A DNA stretch of 18,231 bases from DATLFS01 sp035540935 (GTDB lineage Bacteria > Actinomycetota > CADDZG01 > WHSQ01), in the NCBI GenBank assembly GCA_035540935.1, contig DATLFS010000040.1:1-18231 (forward strand), in the 5' to 3' direction. How positions within the stretch are numbered: position 1 is the first letter of the stretch; each line of letters begins with the position of its first letter. Positions 7,277 to 16,100 of the stretch are shown here, one piece after another. The translations under genes were made by a program, and so were the position numbers. Below the pieces are notes generated by a model. The model saw nothing but the letters and a program-made list of their open reading frames with translations, was not told the origin of the DNA and did no database searches.

Positions 7277-8536
7277 ATGCCGACGGTCCGCGGCTGGCTG
7301 ACCGCGGGAACGGGCGTCGCGCTCTGGGGCACCGGCCGCGCCTTCGGCGCCGGGCCGCTCGAGCAGGTGGGTTTCGCCTTCGTCGTCCTCGTCGGCATCG
7401 CCGTCGCGGTCGTCGCGTGGAGGCGCGAGGCCGTAGGCGTCGACCGCGCGCTGATCCCCGCGCGGGCCCGCGCCGGACAGGAAGTGACGGTCGAGCTGAC
7501 CGTCCGCAACGAGGGCCGCCGTGCGCTCCCCCTCCTGCTGATCGAGGACCGGCTGCCTCTCGAGCTCGCGGGTCAGGCGCGCTTCGCTCTGAGCGGCGTC
7601 GAGCCGCGCGGTGAGCGCACCGCCTCCTACCGGCTCCGCCCGGCGCGCCGCGGCCGCTACGAGCTCGGGCCTCTCCGCATCTCCTACGTCGACCCGTTCG
7701 CGCTCGCCGGCACCTCCGTGGTGATCGCCGGCACGACCGATCTCCTGGTACATCCACGCATCGAGCGCCTCACGCTGCCGCGCGACCTGGGGACGCAGCG
7801 CAGCGCAGCGATGTCCGCGCTGCGGCAGCTCTCCGGCGCGCGCGGTGAGGACTTCTACACGCTCCGGGAGTACGCGCAGGGCGACGATCTCAGGAAGATC
7901 CACTGGCCGTCGACCGCCAAGCGCGGGAAACCGATGATCCGCCAGGAGGAGACGCCGTGGCACACCCGCGCCACGATCCTCCTCGACGACCGGGCCGACG
8001 GCACGTCCCCCGGCGCGTTCGATCGAGCGGTCGAAGCCGCGGCCTCGTTCGCCGACCTCTACCACCGCTCCGGCTATACGTTCCGGCTTACGGGAGCGGC
8101 CACGCCGGGCATCCCCTCGGGTCGCGGCAACGACCACCTCCAGAGATGCCTCGATCTCCTCGCCGAGCTGCGCCCCGCGGCCGGCGGCGGCGTCCCCGAC
8201 CCGCTGCACGTTCGCCTCGCGGAGCTCGAGGCGGCCACCGGCGCCGAGGGGACGCTCGTCGTTGTGTCGACCGCCCTTTCCGCCGACTCAGCGGCCGCCG
8301 TGACGCGCTGCTTGCGCCGCTTCCGGAACGCCGTCGTGCTCCTGTTCCCATCGCACCGTTTCCGCGGCGACCGGCTCCCGCCGGCCGAATCGCACCTGCG
8401 CGATGCGGTAGCGCGCTTGGGGCGCGGCGGTATCCCATCCGTCGTCGTCGGACCGGGCGAGAGCTTGCAAAAGGCGTGGGCGGCATTGGGCGGAGGGATG
8501 CGCAGCACCGCGGAGGAGGTGACGCATGGGATCTGA
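7277..8536 (+). CDS. DUF58 domain membrane-anchored protein
   Basis: This 419-residue protein starts with two membrane segments (about 8-24 and 31-48). A beta-rich region (about 55-160) follows, with the pattern RPARRGRYELGPLRISYVDPF (split RPARRGRYEL and GPLRISYVDPF) that is typical of the family. The DUF58 hallmark GEDFYTLREYAQGDDLRKIH (190-209) is followed by WPSTAKRGKPMIRQE. A von Willebrand A-like fold begins at ATILLDDRADG, where the metal-site DxSxS pattern is degenerate. The gene starts one base after the moxR stop, suggesting coupling, and overlaps the next gene by 11 bases. It is the usual partner of MoxR ATPases. Its biochemical role is unknown. Confidence 0.9.
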   Translation: MPTVRGWLTAGTGVALWGTGRAFGAGPLEQVGFAFVVLVGIAVAVVAWRREAVGVDRALIPARARAGQEVTVELTVRNEGRRALPLLLIEDRLPLELAGQARFALSGVEPRGERTASYRLRPARRGRYELGPLRISYVDPFALAGTSVVIAGTTDLLVHPRIERLTLPRDLGTQRSAAMSALRQLSGARGEDFYTLREYAQGDDLRKIHWPSTAKRGKPMIRQEETPWHTRATILLDDRADGTSPGAFDRAVEAAASFADLYHRSGYTFRLTGAATPGIPSGRGNDHLQRCLDLLAELRPAAGGGVPDPLHVRLAELEAATGAEGTLVVVSTALSADSAAAVTRCLRRFRNAVVLLFPSHRFRGDRLPPAESHLRDAVARLGRGGIPSVVVGPGESLQKAWAALGGGMRSTAEEVTHGI

Positions 8537-10844
8537 AGCACGAGCGCGCCTAGGTCTCGCCGGCGTCCTCCTCGTGACGCTCCTGTCCTTCAACCAACTC
8601 TTCGGGCGAGGGAACTACGTCGGCCCCGTGCTCCTCGGGATCCTCTTGGCCGTCGGCTTCGTGATGATCTTCCGGCGCCTCGGCCTCGGAGCGCTCATCA
8701 CGCTCGCAGCTTCGGGCGCCGGCCTCGTGTGGTACGTGACCTTTCTCTTCGCGGCCGAACGAACCTTCTTCGGGTTCCCGACACCGACCGCGATCGCCGC
8801 CGTCGGGCGCGCGGCAGGACGCGCCTACGGCTTCTCGCAGATCGACTACGCACCGGTCCCCGTAAGGCCGGGTTACGTCATCTTGCTGGTCGCCGGGATG
8901 TGGATGGCGGCCACGTTCGCCGAGCTCGCCGCTTTCCGTTGGAAACGCCCGCTGCTGGCGGTGCTCCCAGGCGTGGCCTTGTTCTCGGTCACGATGATCG
9001 TCGGTACGGGCCGAGGCGCGCCTCTGCTCGTACCTCTCTTCCTCGTGGCGCTGCTGCTGTTCTGGGGCTTCGAGTCGTCGCACCGAATCCGCTCCTGGGG
9101 CCGGTGGGTCGGCGCGTGGTCGGCCGATCGTGCTCCTGAGCCGGACGCGGTGACCGGGTCGCTCGCGCGCCGCATGGGGGCCGCCTGCGTAGCCGCCGCG
9201 CTCGTCGCGCCGATCTTCCTCCCGGCGCTCGGCGACGGGCTCCTGGCGTGGCGCAACGAGGTCGGAGGCGGCCTCGGCACGGAGGGGAAAGGCGGCGGAC
9301 GTATCGATCCGCTCGTGTCGATCGCTCCGAGCCTCGTGAATCAGTCGGATCTGGTTCTGTTCCGCGTCCGCTCGGAGCGTCGTTCCTACTGGCGGCTCGT
9401 GGCGCTGCCGCATTACGACGGCGAAACGTGGAGCCCGCCGACCGAGGACGAGGAACTGACGCCCGCGAGCGGCATCCTCGACGGGTTCGACGACGACCCC
9501 TGGATCCCGGTGAAGCGGGCGCGCGACCGGGTCGAGCAGGAGATCAGGATCGTCGGGTTGCAGGGCCGCCACCTGCCCGGCGCGGTACAGCCCGTCGAGG
9601 TCGACATGCTCGGCTCCGGACGGGAGGAAGATCTGCGGGTCCATCCGTTGACGGGCGACCTGCGGCTCGAAGGCGAGCTCAGGAGCGAGCTCTCCTACCG
9701 TGTGGAATCCGTTGCGCCGTCGCCGACGTTCCGCGAGCTTCAGCACGCTCGTCCGGGGCGGATCGACCCGGTCTTCACCACGCGCCCCGACCTCGACCCG
9801 CGTGTCGAGAACCTGCGCGACCGATGGATCGAGGGATACACGACACCGTACGAGCAACTCGTGGCGATCCAGGACGCTTTTCGCAGCGGCGACTACACGT
9901 ATTCGATCCCCGCGCCCGACCAGATAGCGCGCGACCAGGAGACGTCGGCCGACCTCCTCACGCGCTTCCTGCTCGATACGAGAACGGGTTACTGCCAGCA
10001 GTTCGCGGCGGCGTTCGCGGCGCTTTCGAGGTCCCTCGGCTATCCCACCCGCGTGGTCGTCGGCTTCCTCCCCGGCCAGCCCGAGGGGGGAGACACGTAC
10101 GTCGTCCGCGGCACGGACGCGCATGCGTGGCCGGAGGTGTACTTCGAGGATTACGGATGGGTGCGGTTCGAGCCGACACCGCGCATCGATCGGCCGCCGA
10201 TCGTTCCCGAGTACACGTTCGTCCCCGCGTCGGGAGGCGTCCTCGGGAACGATGGAGGAGTCGGCCGCGGCGGCGCCGGCGAAGGTGAGGGCGCCAGCGA
10301 CGCGCGCCGTCTGAACGAGCCCGGGGTTGGAGGCTCGATAGCGCGTCAGGAGAACCGTCCGGCGGGCGCGCCCGCGTCTCCGGCGACGCAGGAGGAAGAC
10401 ATCCGCTGGGAGAGGACCTTCCGGAACCTCGCCCTCGTCCTCGTAGCGCTCGCCGTGCTGTGTCTGGGGGCGGTACCGGCCCTCAAGGCGCGGCGCGTCC
10501 GCAGGCTCTACCGCGACGCCCGCGATCCGCGTTCCGTCGCGGCCGCCGCCTTCCTCGAGTTCATGTACGAAGCGGGAGAGCTCGCCGCGCCCCGCGGCCC
10601 CGCGGAATCGGCGCGGGCCTACGCCCGCAGGATCGCGCGCATGAAGGAGCTTTCGGAATCATCGACGCTGCAGCTCGCGTCGCTCCACGATCGGGCCGTG
10701 TACTCAGCGCCCGGCGGCGAGGTCGACGGGCGTGAAGCGCGGTCTATCGTGCGCGATCTGCGGGCAGCTCTGTGGCACAAGGCCTCGTGGTGGGAGCGCG
10801 GGATGCGGTTGTTCTCGCCGCGATCGCTCGTCCGTCCGGGCTGA
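8526..10844 (+). CDS. Membrane transglutaminase-like protein (TgpA/DUF3488-DUF4129 type)
   Basis: This 772-residue protein has about seven N-terminal membrane spans (roughly residues 8-235, DUF3488/TgpA_N type). A large outward-facing part with the transglutaminase core follows, then a final span near 636-655 and a cytoplasmic DUF4129-type tail. The catalytic triad is visible: C490 in TGYCQQFAAAFAALSRSLGY, H533 in TDAHAWPEVYF, and an acidic residue, D542 or E549, in DYGWVRFEPTPR. A textbook ribosome site, AGGAGGTGA, ends three bases before the ATG and lies inside the DUF58 gene. It ends three bases before the convergent regulator gene. A cell-envelope cross-linking or peptidase-like role is inferred from the fold. 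The substrate is unknown. Confidence 0.9.
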   Translation: MGSEARARLGLAGVLLVTLLSFNQLFGRGNYVGPVLLGILLAVGFVMIFRRLGLGALITLAASGAGLVWYVTFLFAAERTFFGFPTPTAIAAVGRAAGRAYGFSQIDYAPVPVRPGYVILLVAGMWMAATFAELAAFRWKRPLLAVLPGVALFSVTMIVGTGRGAPLLVPLFLVALLLFWGFESSHRIRSWGRWVGAWSADRAPEPDAVTGSLARRMGAACVAAALVAPIFLPALGDGLLAWRNEVGGGLGTEGKGGGRIDPLVSIAPSLVNQSDLVLFRVRSERRSYWRLVALPHYDGETWSPPTEDEELTPASGILDGFDDDPWIPVKRARDRVEQEIRIVGLQGRHLPGAVQPVEVDMLGSGREEDLRVHPLTGDLRLEGELRSELSYRVESVAPSPTFRELQHARPGRIDPVFTTRPDLDPRVENLRDRWIEGYTTPYEQLVAIQDAFRSGDYTYSIPAPDQIARDQETSADLLTRFLLDTRTGYCQQFAAAFAALSRSLGYPTRVVVGFLPGQPEGGDTYVVRGTDAHAWPEVYFEDYGWVRFEPTPRIDRPPIVPEYTFVPASGGVLGNDGGVGRGGAGEGEGASDARRLNEPGVGGSIARQENRPAGAPASPATQEEDIRWERTFRNLALVLVALAVLCLGAVPALKARRVRRLYRDARDPRSVAAAAFLEFMYEAGELAAPRGPAESARAYARRIARMKELSESSTLQLASLHDRAVYSAPGGEVDGREARSIVRDLRAALWHKASWWERGMRLFSPRSLVRPG

Positions 10845-10847
10845 GCG

Positions 10848-11369
10848 TCAGGCGCCGGAACCGGCGCGGAGACGGCGGACCGTGTCGTGGTCCAGCTGCC
10901 GCTCGACCTCGCCCCCGACCTTCCTCACGGCCTGCACGAACTCCTCCCGGTCGTAGAGGTAGTCCGAGACGCGGCGGTCGACCTTGGTCGCCACCTGGTC
11001 GATCGCGAGGAAGAACGCCAGCTGGCCTTCCTTGAGCGCGTCCGCGACGTCCCCGTCCGAACGGACGTCGAAGATGCTGCTGCCGTCGCTGATGAGCCGC
11101 ACGGATGAGAGGTGCTCCTCGAGCCGCGCCTTCTTGCGGAGGTAGTCGTAGGCCCGCCGCACCCGCTGGAGGCTCATGCCTCCGTCGAGGAGGGACGCGA
11201 TCACCTTGAGCTGGACGAGATCTCGGAACGAGTAGAGACGTCTGACGCCCGGACGTCCTCCGGTCGACTGCACGCTCGGCCGAACGAGGTTGATGCGATC
11301 CCAGTAACGAAGTTGATGCGGGGTGCAACCGGTGTAACGGCATGCCTGCTCAGCCGTAAAACCCTCCAT
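10848..11369 (-). CDS. MerR-family transcriptional regulator
   Basis: This 173-residue regulator has an N-terminal winged helix: TAEQACRYTGCTPHQLRYWD (helix-turn-helix), then RRLYSFRDLVQLKVIASLLD and GGMSLQRVRRAYDYL. The C-terminal 80 residues (SSVRLISDGSSIFDVRSD, then KEGQLAFFLAIDQV) do not show the cysteine pattern of metal sensors or a known drug-binding pocket. The effector is therefore unknown. I chose ATG at 11369, which has GGGAGG 13 bases upstream. A GTG at 11390 would add seven residues, but its own ribosome site is weak. A perfect 14-bp palindrome lies 24 bases before the ATG and is a candidate autoregulatory operator. The gene faces the transglutaminase gene tail to tail. Confidence 0.88.
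   Translation of the reverse strand: MEGFTAEQACRYTGCTPHQLRYWDRINLVRPSVQSTGGRPGVRRLYSFRDLVQLKVIASLLDGGMSLQRVRRAYDYLRKKARLEEHLSSVRLISDGSSIFDVRSDGDVADALKEGQLAFFLAIDQVATKVDRRVSDYLYDREEFVQAVRKVGGEVERQLDHDTVRRLRAGSGA
10852..10867. terminator. Possible bidirectional hairpin at the convergent gene ends
   Basis: GCGCCGG at 10852-10858 and CCGGCGC at 10861-10867 form a short, very GC-rich stem just inside the 3' end of the MerR-type gene and 8 bases after the transglutaminase stop. No T-run follows on either strand, so efficient intrinsic termination is doubtful. Confidence 0.3.
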
Positions 11370-11393
11370 AAGAGCGCGCGAACCTCCCACTTC

Positions 11394-11407
11394 TTTGATC
11401 GATCAAA
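11394..11407. promoter_or_regulatory. Perfect 14-bp palindrome upstream of the MerR-type gene
   Basis: TTTGATCGATCAAA is fully self-complementary. It sits in an AT-rich patch in otherwise GC-rich DNA, 24 bases before the regulator ATG. MerR proteins bind dyads as dimers and many control their own genes, so this is a candidate operator. No clear -35/-10 pair was seen around it. Confidence 0.5.
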
Positions 11408-11427
11408 AACACAAAGACGGACGAGCC

Positions 11428-11467
11428 CATTGGGTCCGTGCGCCCGCGATCCGTGTCGGACCCGATG
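11428..11467. promoter_or_regulatory. Inverted repeat between the DUF3040 and MerR-type genes
   Basis: CATTGGGTCCG at 11428-11438 and CGGACCCGATG at 11457-11467 are inverted copies with one mismatch, separated by 18 bases. The site is 75 bases past the DUF3040 stop and about 60 bases ahead of the MerR-type start, on the upstream side of its palindrome. It could be a terminator for the DUF3040 transcript or a second operator. No U-run follows. Confidence 0.35.
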
Positions 11468-11541
11468 CAATGTAGCGCGCGCTCATCGAAGGGAGCAAGG
11501 GGCGTGAGCCCATCCGGCGGGACGAACCTGAACTTTGTGTG

Positions 11542-11889
11542 TCAGGGACGTCTGCGGCGGCGGGAGGCGCGGTCTGCGAGGCCACCGAATGCGCGACGTG
11601 CTGCCGCGTTCCTGGTGCTGCGATCGCCCGAAAACGCCGCAGAGATGGACCCGGCGACCAAAATCATGCCGGCGACCATCGCTGCGAAAGCGGCGACCCC
11701 GATAAGGATGTTGCGCGTGATGAAGAACGCGAGCAAGAGTATGAAACCTGCCGCGAAGAGGAACGGTCCGGTGCGGCGCGGCAGCCGGACGCGACGGCGG
11801 TCCAGATCCCCGGCGAAAGATGGATCCTCTTCGTAGAGGTTCCGTTCGATCTCCTCGAGGATGCGCCGTTCGCGCTCCGATAGGGGCAC
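11542..11889 (-). CDS. DUF3040 small membrane protein
   Basis: This 115-residue protein matches the actinobacterial DUF3040 pattern. The start PLSERERRILEEIERNLYEE (residues 2-21) leads into DPSFAGDL, a basic stretch, and two closely spaced membrane segments (about 52-72 and 74-96). The tail is Arg-rich and cytoplasmic (RRAFGGLADRASRRRRRP). Function is unknown in the family. The GTG start is chosen because the conserved motif begins at residue 2 and a TATAAT box ends exactly six bases before it, which predicts a leaderless mRNA. The open frame continues further upstream, but that part overlaps the dinB-like gene in another frame and is not coding. Confidence 0.85.
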   Translation of the reverse strand: MPLSERERRILEEIERNLYEEDPSFAGDLDRRRVRLPRRTGPFLFAAGFILLLAFFITRNILIGVAAFAAMVAGMILVAGSISAAFSGDRSTRNAAARRAFGGLADRASRRRRRP

Positions 11890-11895
11890 CTCTCG

Positions 11896-11901
11896 ATTAT
11901 A
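11896..11901 (-). promoter_or_regulatory. Consensus -10 box giving a predicted leaderless transcript
   Basis: The minus strand reads a perfect TATAAT, then six bases (CGAGAG), then the GTG start of the DUF3040 gene. The expected +1 is therefore the first base of the start codon. No good -35 hexamer is seen. The box lies about 24 bases past the stop of the dinB-like gene, giving DUF3040 its own promoter. Confidence 0.6.
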
Positions 11902-11924
11902 GGTAGGCAGAGTCGGTCCCCCTC

Positions 11925-13091
11925 CTACTCGAGCAGCGTCGCCGGTCGCACCGCGTCGCCGCCGAACCTCGCCTTGATGTCGTCGACGGCTCGCGTCGCG
12001 TCGCTCCAGCGCGGGCCCTCGGCCTCCGCCAGGATCGTCAGCTGGCGGCGCGGCGGCCCGGGCTGCAATCCGGACACCGTTACGCCCAGCAGACGGATGC
12101 GCGGCCGATCCGGGTCGAGCCGCCGGTAGAGATCGCGCGCGACCGCGTAGATCTCGGGGCCCGTATCGAGCTCGGCCTCCGCGGTCCGCGCCCGCGTGAT
12201 CGTCTTGAAGTTCGAGAACCGGACCTTCAGGGTCACGGTGCGTCCGCAGAGGCCCTTCCCCCGCAGCCGCGAAGCCGTCCTCTCGGAGAGGCGGAGGATC
12301 TCCCTCAGGATGTGCGGCTCGTGATCGAGATCGCTCTCGAACGTCTCCTCCGATCCCACCGACTTCGCCGGCTCGTCCGGCCGGACGGGCCGATCGTCGA
12401 TGCCGAGGGCCAGGGCGTGGAGATGGGCTCCGGCGGCGTCGCCCAGCGCCCTCTCGAGCGTGCGCCGCGGGAGCGTCTTGACGTCCGCGACGGTGCGCAT
12501 CCCCAGCCGGCGGAGCGCCTCGGCCGTCTGCTCGCCGACACCCCAGAGGGCGGTGAGAGGCAAGGGATCGAGGAACCCGGCGATCCCGTCCCGGGGCACC
12601 ACCAGCAGCCCGTCGGGCTTGGCCCGCGCCGACGCCAGCTTCGCCAAGAACTTGTTGGGCGCGATCCCGACCGAGCACGTGAGCCCGAGACCGGCGATGT
12701 CGGCTCTGATGCGGCGGGCGATGTCGACCGGCGGGCCGAAGAGCTTCACGGCTCCCGCCACGTCGAGGAAGGCCTCGTCCAGCGAGAGCGGCTCTACCAG
12801 CGGCGTGTAGGAGGTGAAGATCTCGCGGATCCGCTCGGAATAATGCGCGTACGCGGCGAAGTCGTTCGGCAGATAGACGGCATGCGGACAGAGCCGCCGG
12901 GCCCGCACGATCGGCATCGCGGACGTGACGCCGTACTCCCGTGCCTCGTACGACGCGCTGGTGACGACGCCGCGACCGCCGAGGCCTCCTACGACCACCG
13001 GCAGCCCGCGCAGCGAAGGATCCTTGACCACCTCGACTGACGCGTAGAACGCATCCATGTCGACGTGCAGGATGTTCTCCACCGGATCCAC
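11925..13091 (-). CDS. dinB: Y-family DNA polymerase IV (DinB)
   Basis: This 388-residue translesion polymerase copies past damaged template bases. Catalytic acids are present: D11 and D13 in LHVDMDAFYASVE, and D105-E106 in PLSLDEAFLD. The steric-gate position is Y16. Little-finger and thumb features follow: SVGIAPNKFLAKLAS, helix-hairpin-helix LWGVGEQTAEALRRLG, and SVGSEETFESDL. Near the C-terminus, RQLTILAE (Q350-L354) sits where the beta-clamp motif (QLxLF-like) usually lies, and the end RPATLLE is family-typical. GTG at 13091 gives a 15-base gap from the DnaE2 stop. A second GTG at 13082, with GGTGGA four bases before it, is equally plausible. It is the last gene of the LexA-controlled operon. 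Intact acids separate it from the dead adaptor ImuB. Confidence 0.93.
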   Translation of the reverse strand: MDPVENILHVDMDAFYASVEVVKDPSLRGLPVVVGGLGGRGVVTSASYEAREYGVTSAMPIVRARRLCPHAVYLPNDFAAYAHYSERIREIFTSYTPLVEPLSLDEAFLDVAGAVKLFGPPVDIARRIRADIAGLGLTCSVGIAPNKFLAKLASARAKPDGLLVVPRDGIAGFLDPLPLTALWGVGEQTAEALRRLGMRTVADVKTLPRRTLERALGDAAGAHLHALALGIDDRPVRPDEPAKSVGSEETFESDLDHEPHILREILRLSERTASRLRGKGLCGRTVTLKVRFSNFKTITRARTAEAELDTGPEIYAVARDLYRRLDPDRPRIRLLGVTVSGLQPGPPRRQLTILAEAEGPRWSDATRAVDDIKARFGGDAVRPATLLE

Positions 13092-13106
13092 CCTATGTCC
13101 CGCAGG

Positions 13107-16100
13107 TCAGCGCCCGGCGGAGCCGCCGCTCGAATGCCACAGCTTCGCCGGCGCGGGCCGCGGCCCGGCGGCGGCCCCTCGCGCCTGACGTCGCCGCTGC
13201 CGCATCAGCGCGGGGTGCAAACCGATCCCGCTCTCCTGGTCCCGCGCCAGCTCCGCCAGATCGAACGCCTCCTCCACGACCACGGTGATGCCCACCGCGT
13301 CGCGGTGGGTCGTTCGCGTGAGCGAGGCGCCGCCCCGCTTGCGCACCACCCCGCGGAACAACAGGAGCCACGAATGGAAGACGGTCGCGGCGCACCGCGG
13401 TTGGACCCGCTCGAACACGGTGACGTCGATCGGACCCGTCAGGTCGTCGATCGTCACGAAGATGATCCGCCTGCCCGACCGGATCGCCGGCGTCTGCGTC
13501 GCCACCTTCACGCCGGCGACCCAGACCTCTCCGTCGTTCCGCACCCGCCCGAGGGCCGCCGCGGGTGTGCAGCCGATCGCGTCGACCAGCGGCCGGTAGA
13601 GCTCCATCAGGTGGCGGCGGGCGTCGATACCGGTGACCTCCAGCTCTGCCTCGGTCTCCTCCTGAGGCGAGTACGCCGTCAGCCCCGGCAGAGCCGGAGC
13701 GACCGGATCGTCGAGTGAGAGCGTCAGCTGATCGCCCGGAGAGGCCGGGGCCTCGGAGCAGAGAGCCGCCACCCGCCATAGAAGCTCCCGGCGCCGCTGC
13801 GGGCCGCAGATCGGATCGAAGGCGCCGACGTGGACGAGGTTCTCGAGCACGGGGCGCGAGACCTCGCACCGGCGGACGAAGTCGTCCAGAGAAACGAACG
13901 GTCGCTCACGGCGCGCCGCGAGTATCGAGGTCATCTCGGCGGTCGAGATGCCTCGCACCTCGGAGAGCGCGAGCCGCACCGCGGCGCCGCCGTCCTCCAC
14001 GCGATACACCGATGCCGACCGGTTGACGTCGAGCGGCCGGATCTCGATCCCGCAGGCGCGCGCATCCGCCGCCAGCAGCCGGCGGGGATACATCCCCGGG
14101 TCGTGCGTCAGGATCCCGGCGAAGAACGCGGCCGGATGATGCGCCTTGAGCCACGCCGAGAGATAGGTCGGCACGGCGAACGCCGCCGCGTGCGACTTGC
14201 AGAATCCGAACGAGGCGAAGGCGAACACCTCTTTCCACAGAGCGACCGCCTGCTCGCGGGGATAGCCGCGCCGCTCGGCGCGCGCGACGAACCACCGGCC
14301 GACCTCGTTGTCGTCGTCGGTCTGGTTCCGCGGCCCGTCGAGATCGGTGCGCGGCCGCGAGTTCGGATCGTCCGGCAGGGACGGCCGCTCCGAATCGAGG
14401 TGCCGGCGGATGTAGTCGGCATCGTCGAGGGAGCATCCGGTCGCCGCGGCTATCACCCTGATCAGCTGCTCGTGGAAGACGATGATGCCGTTCGTCTCGC
14501 GCAGGATCGGCGCCAGCGATGGGTGCGGATGGCGGATCTCGGCGAAGCCGTGCCGCCGGTCGAGGTAGGGACCCACCATGTCGGACTGGACCGGCCCCGG
14601 GCGGAACAACGAGATGTCGATGATGAGGTCCTCGAAGCGATCCGGCTGCAGCCGCGCCAGCAGCTCGCGTTGCCCGGGCGACTCGATCTGGAAGCAACCG
14701 AGCGTCCGCGACGAGCGGATCAGGTCGAAGGTCGCGGCGTCGTCCTTCGGCAGGCGGTCGAGGTCGGGCTTGGCGCCGGTGGTGCGCTCGATCTCGTCGA
14801 CGGCATGCGAGATCGACGACAGCATGCGGACGCCGAGGACGTCGAGCTTGACGAGACCGAGGTCCTCCACGTCGTCCTTGTCGGCCTGCAGCATGCGGAA
14901 GCCGCCGAAGGACTCCTGCATCGGCACGCGGTCGCCGAGATCGGGCGACGAGAGGATCACGCCGGACGGGTGCAGCGCGAGATGGCGCGGGAACCCGTCG
15001 ATCGAAGCGCACAGCCCGAACAGCCGCTCGAGCTGCGCAGACCGCAGGTTCGAACCGGCGAGCTCCGGAAGGCTCTCGAGCGCCCGGGGGATGTGGCGCG
15101 CCGAGATGCGCGGGAACGCCTTGGCCACGACGTCGATCTCGTCCGCGGGAAGCCCGAGCGCCTTCCCGACGTCGCGGATCGCCATACGGGCGCGAAAGGT
15201 GTCGACCATGCAGCAGACGGCGGTCTGGCTCACGCCGTAGGTCTCGAGGATGTGGTCGAGGACCTCCTCGCGGCGGTGCGACTCGACGTCGACGTCGATG
15301 TCCGGAAGCTCCTCGCGGCGCGTGTTCATGAAGCGCTCGAACAAGAGGTCGTAGCGGACGGGGTCGACGTCGGAGATTCCGAGGACGTAGCAGACCAGCG
15401 ATCCGGCCGCGCTCCCCCGGCAGGTGCAACGGATCCCCAGCACGCGACGGACGTGATCGACGATGTCGGCGACGAGGAGGAAGAAACCCGGCCACCCCAG
15501 CCGGGTGATCATGGCCAGCTCGTGCTGGAGGCGGTCGTCCACCTCTCGTGAGACGGCGCCGAAGCGACGTGCCGCGCCTTCGAAGCAACGGCGCGCCAGC
15601 AGCGCCGACGCGCGCTCGCCCGCGGCCGTGCTCTCCGGGAAGTGATAGGTCCCGAGATCGAGATCGAACTCGCAGGCCTCTGCGATCCGGAGCGTCTCGT
15701 CGCACGCCTCGGGCGCATCGCGGAACAACCGCCGCATCGCCTCCGGCCCCTTGAGCCGGTATTCCGCGTTGGGACGCAGCGCCTGGGTCGGCGAGAGCGG
15801 GACGATCCGCTTGATCGCGTGAAGCAGCTCGTGGACGACCGCGTCGGTGCTGCGCGCGTAGTGGACGTCGTTGGTCGCTGCCGCCGTGACACCCGCCTCG
15901 GACGCGACCCGCAAGAGGCGGTTCCGGAGCGCGTGATCTCCGGGGCCCATGTGGTCGAAGACCTCGATCCGGTACGCATCGCCGAAGGCGCCGTGCCATT
16001 TGCGCGCCGCCTCGACCGCATCCGGTATGCGCCCCGCGGCCGCCAGCCGGGCGATCTCGCCGCGGGCGCAGCCGGAGAGGACGAAGAGGCCGTCGCCTCG

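Noticed and set aside
13830..15551. Long plus-strand open frame of 573 codons opposite dnaE2
   Set aside because: The translation is low-complexity Arg/Glu/Asp/Val sequence with no motif, and the minus strand encodes a complete polymerase.
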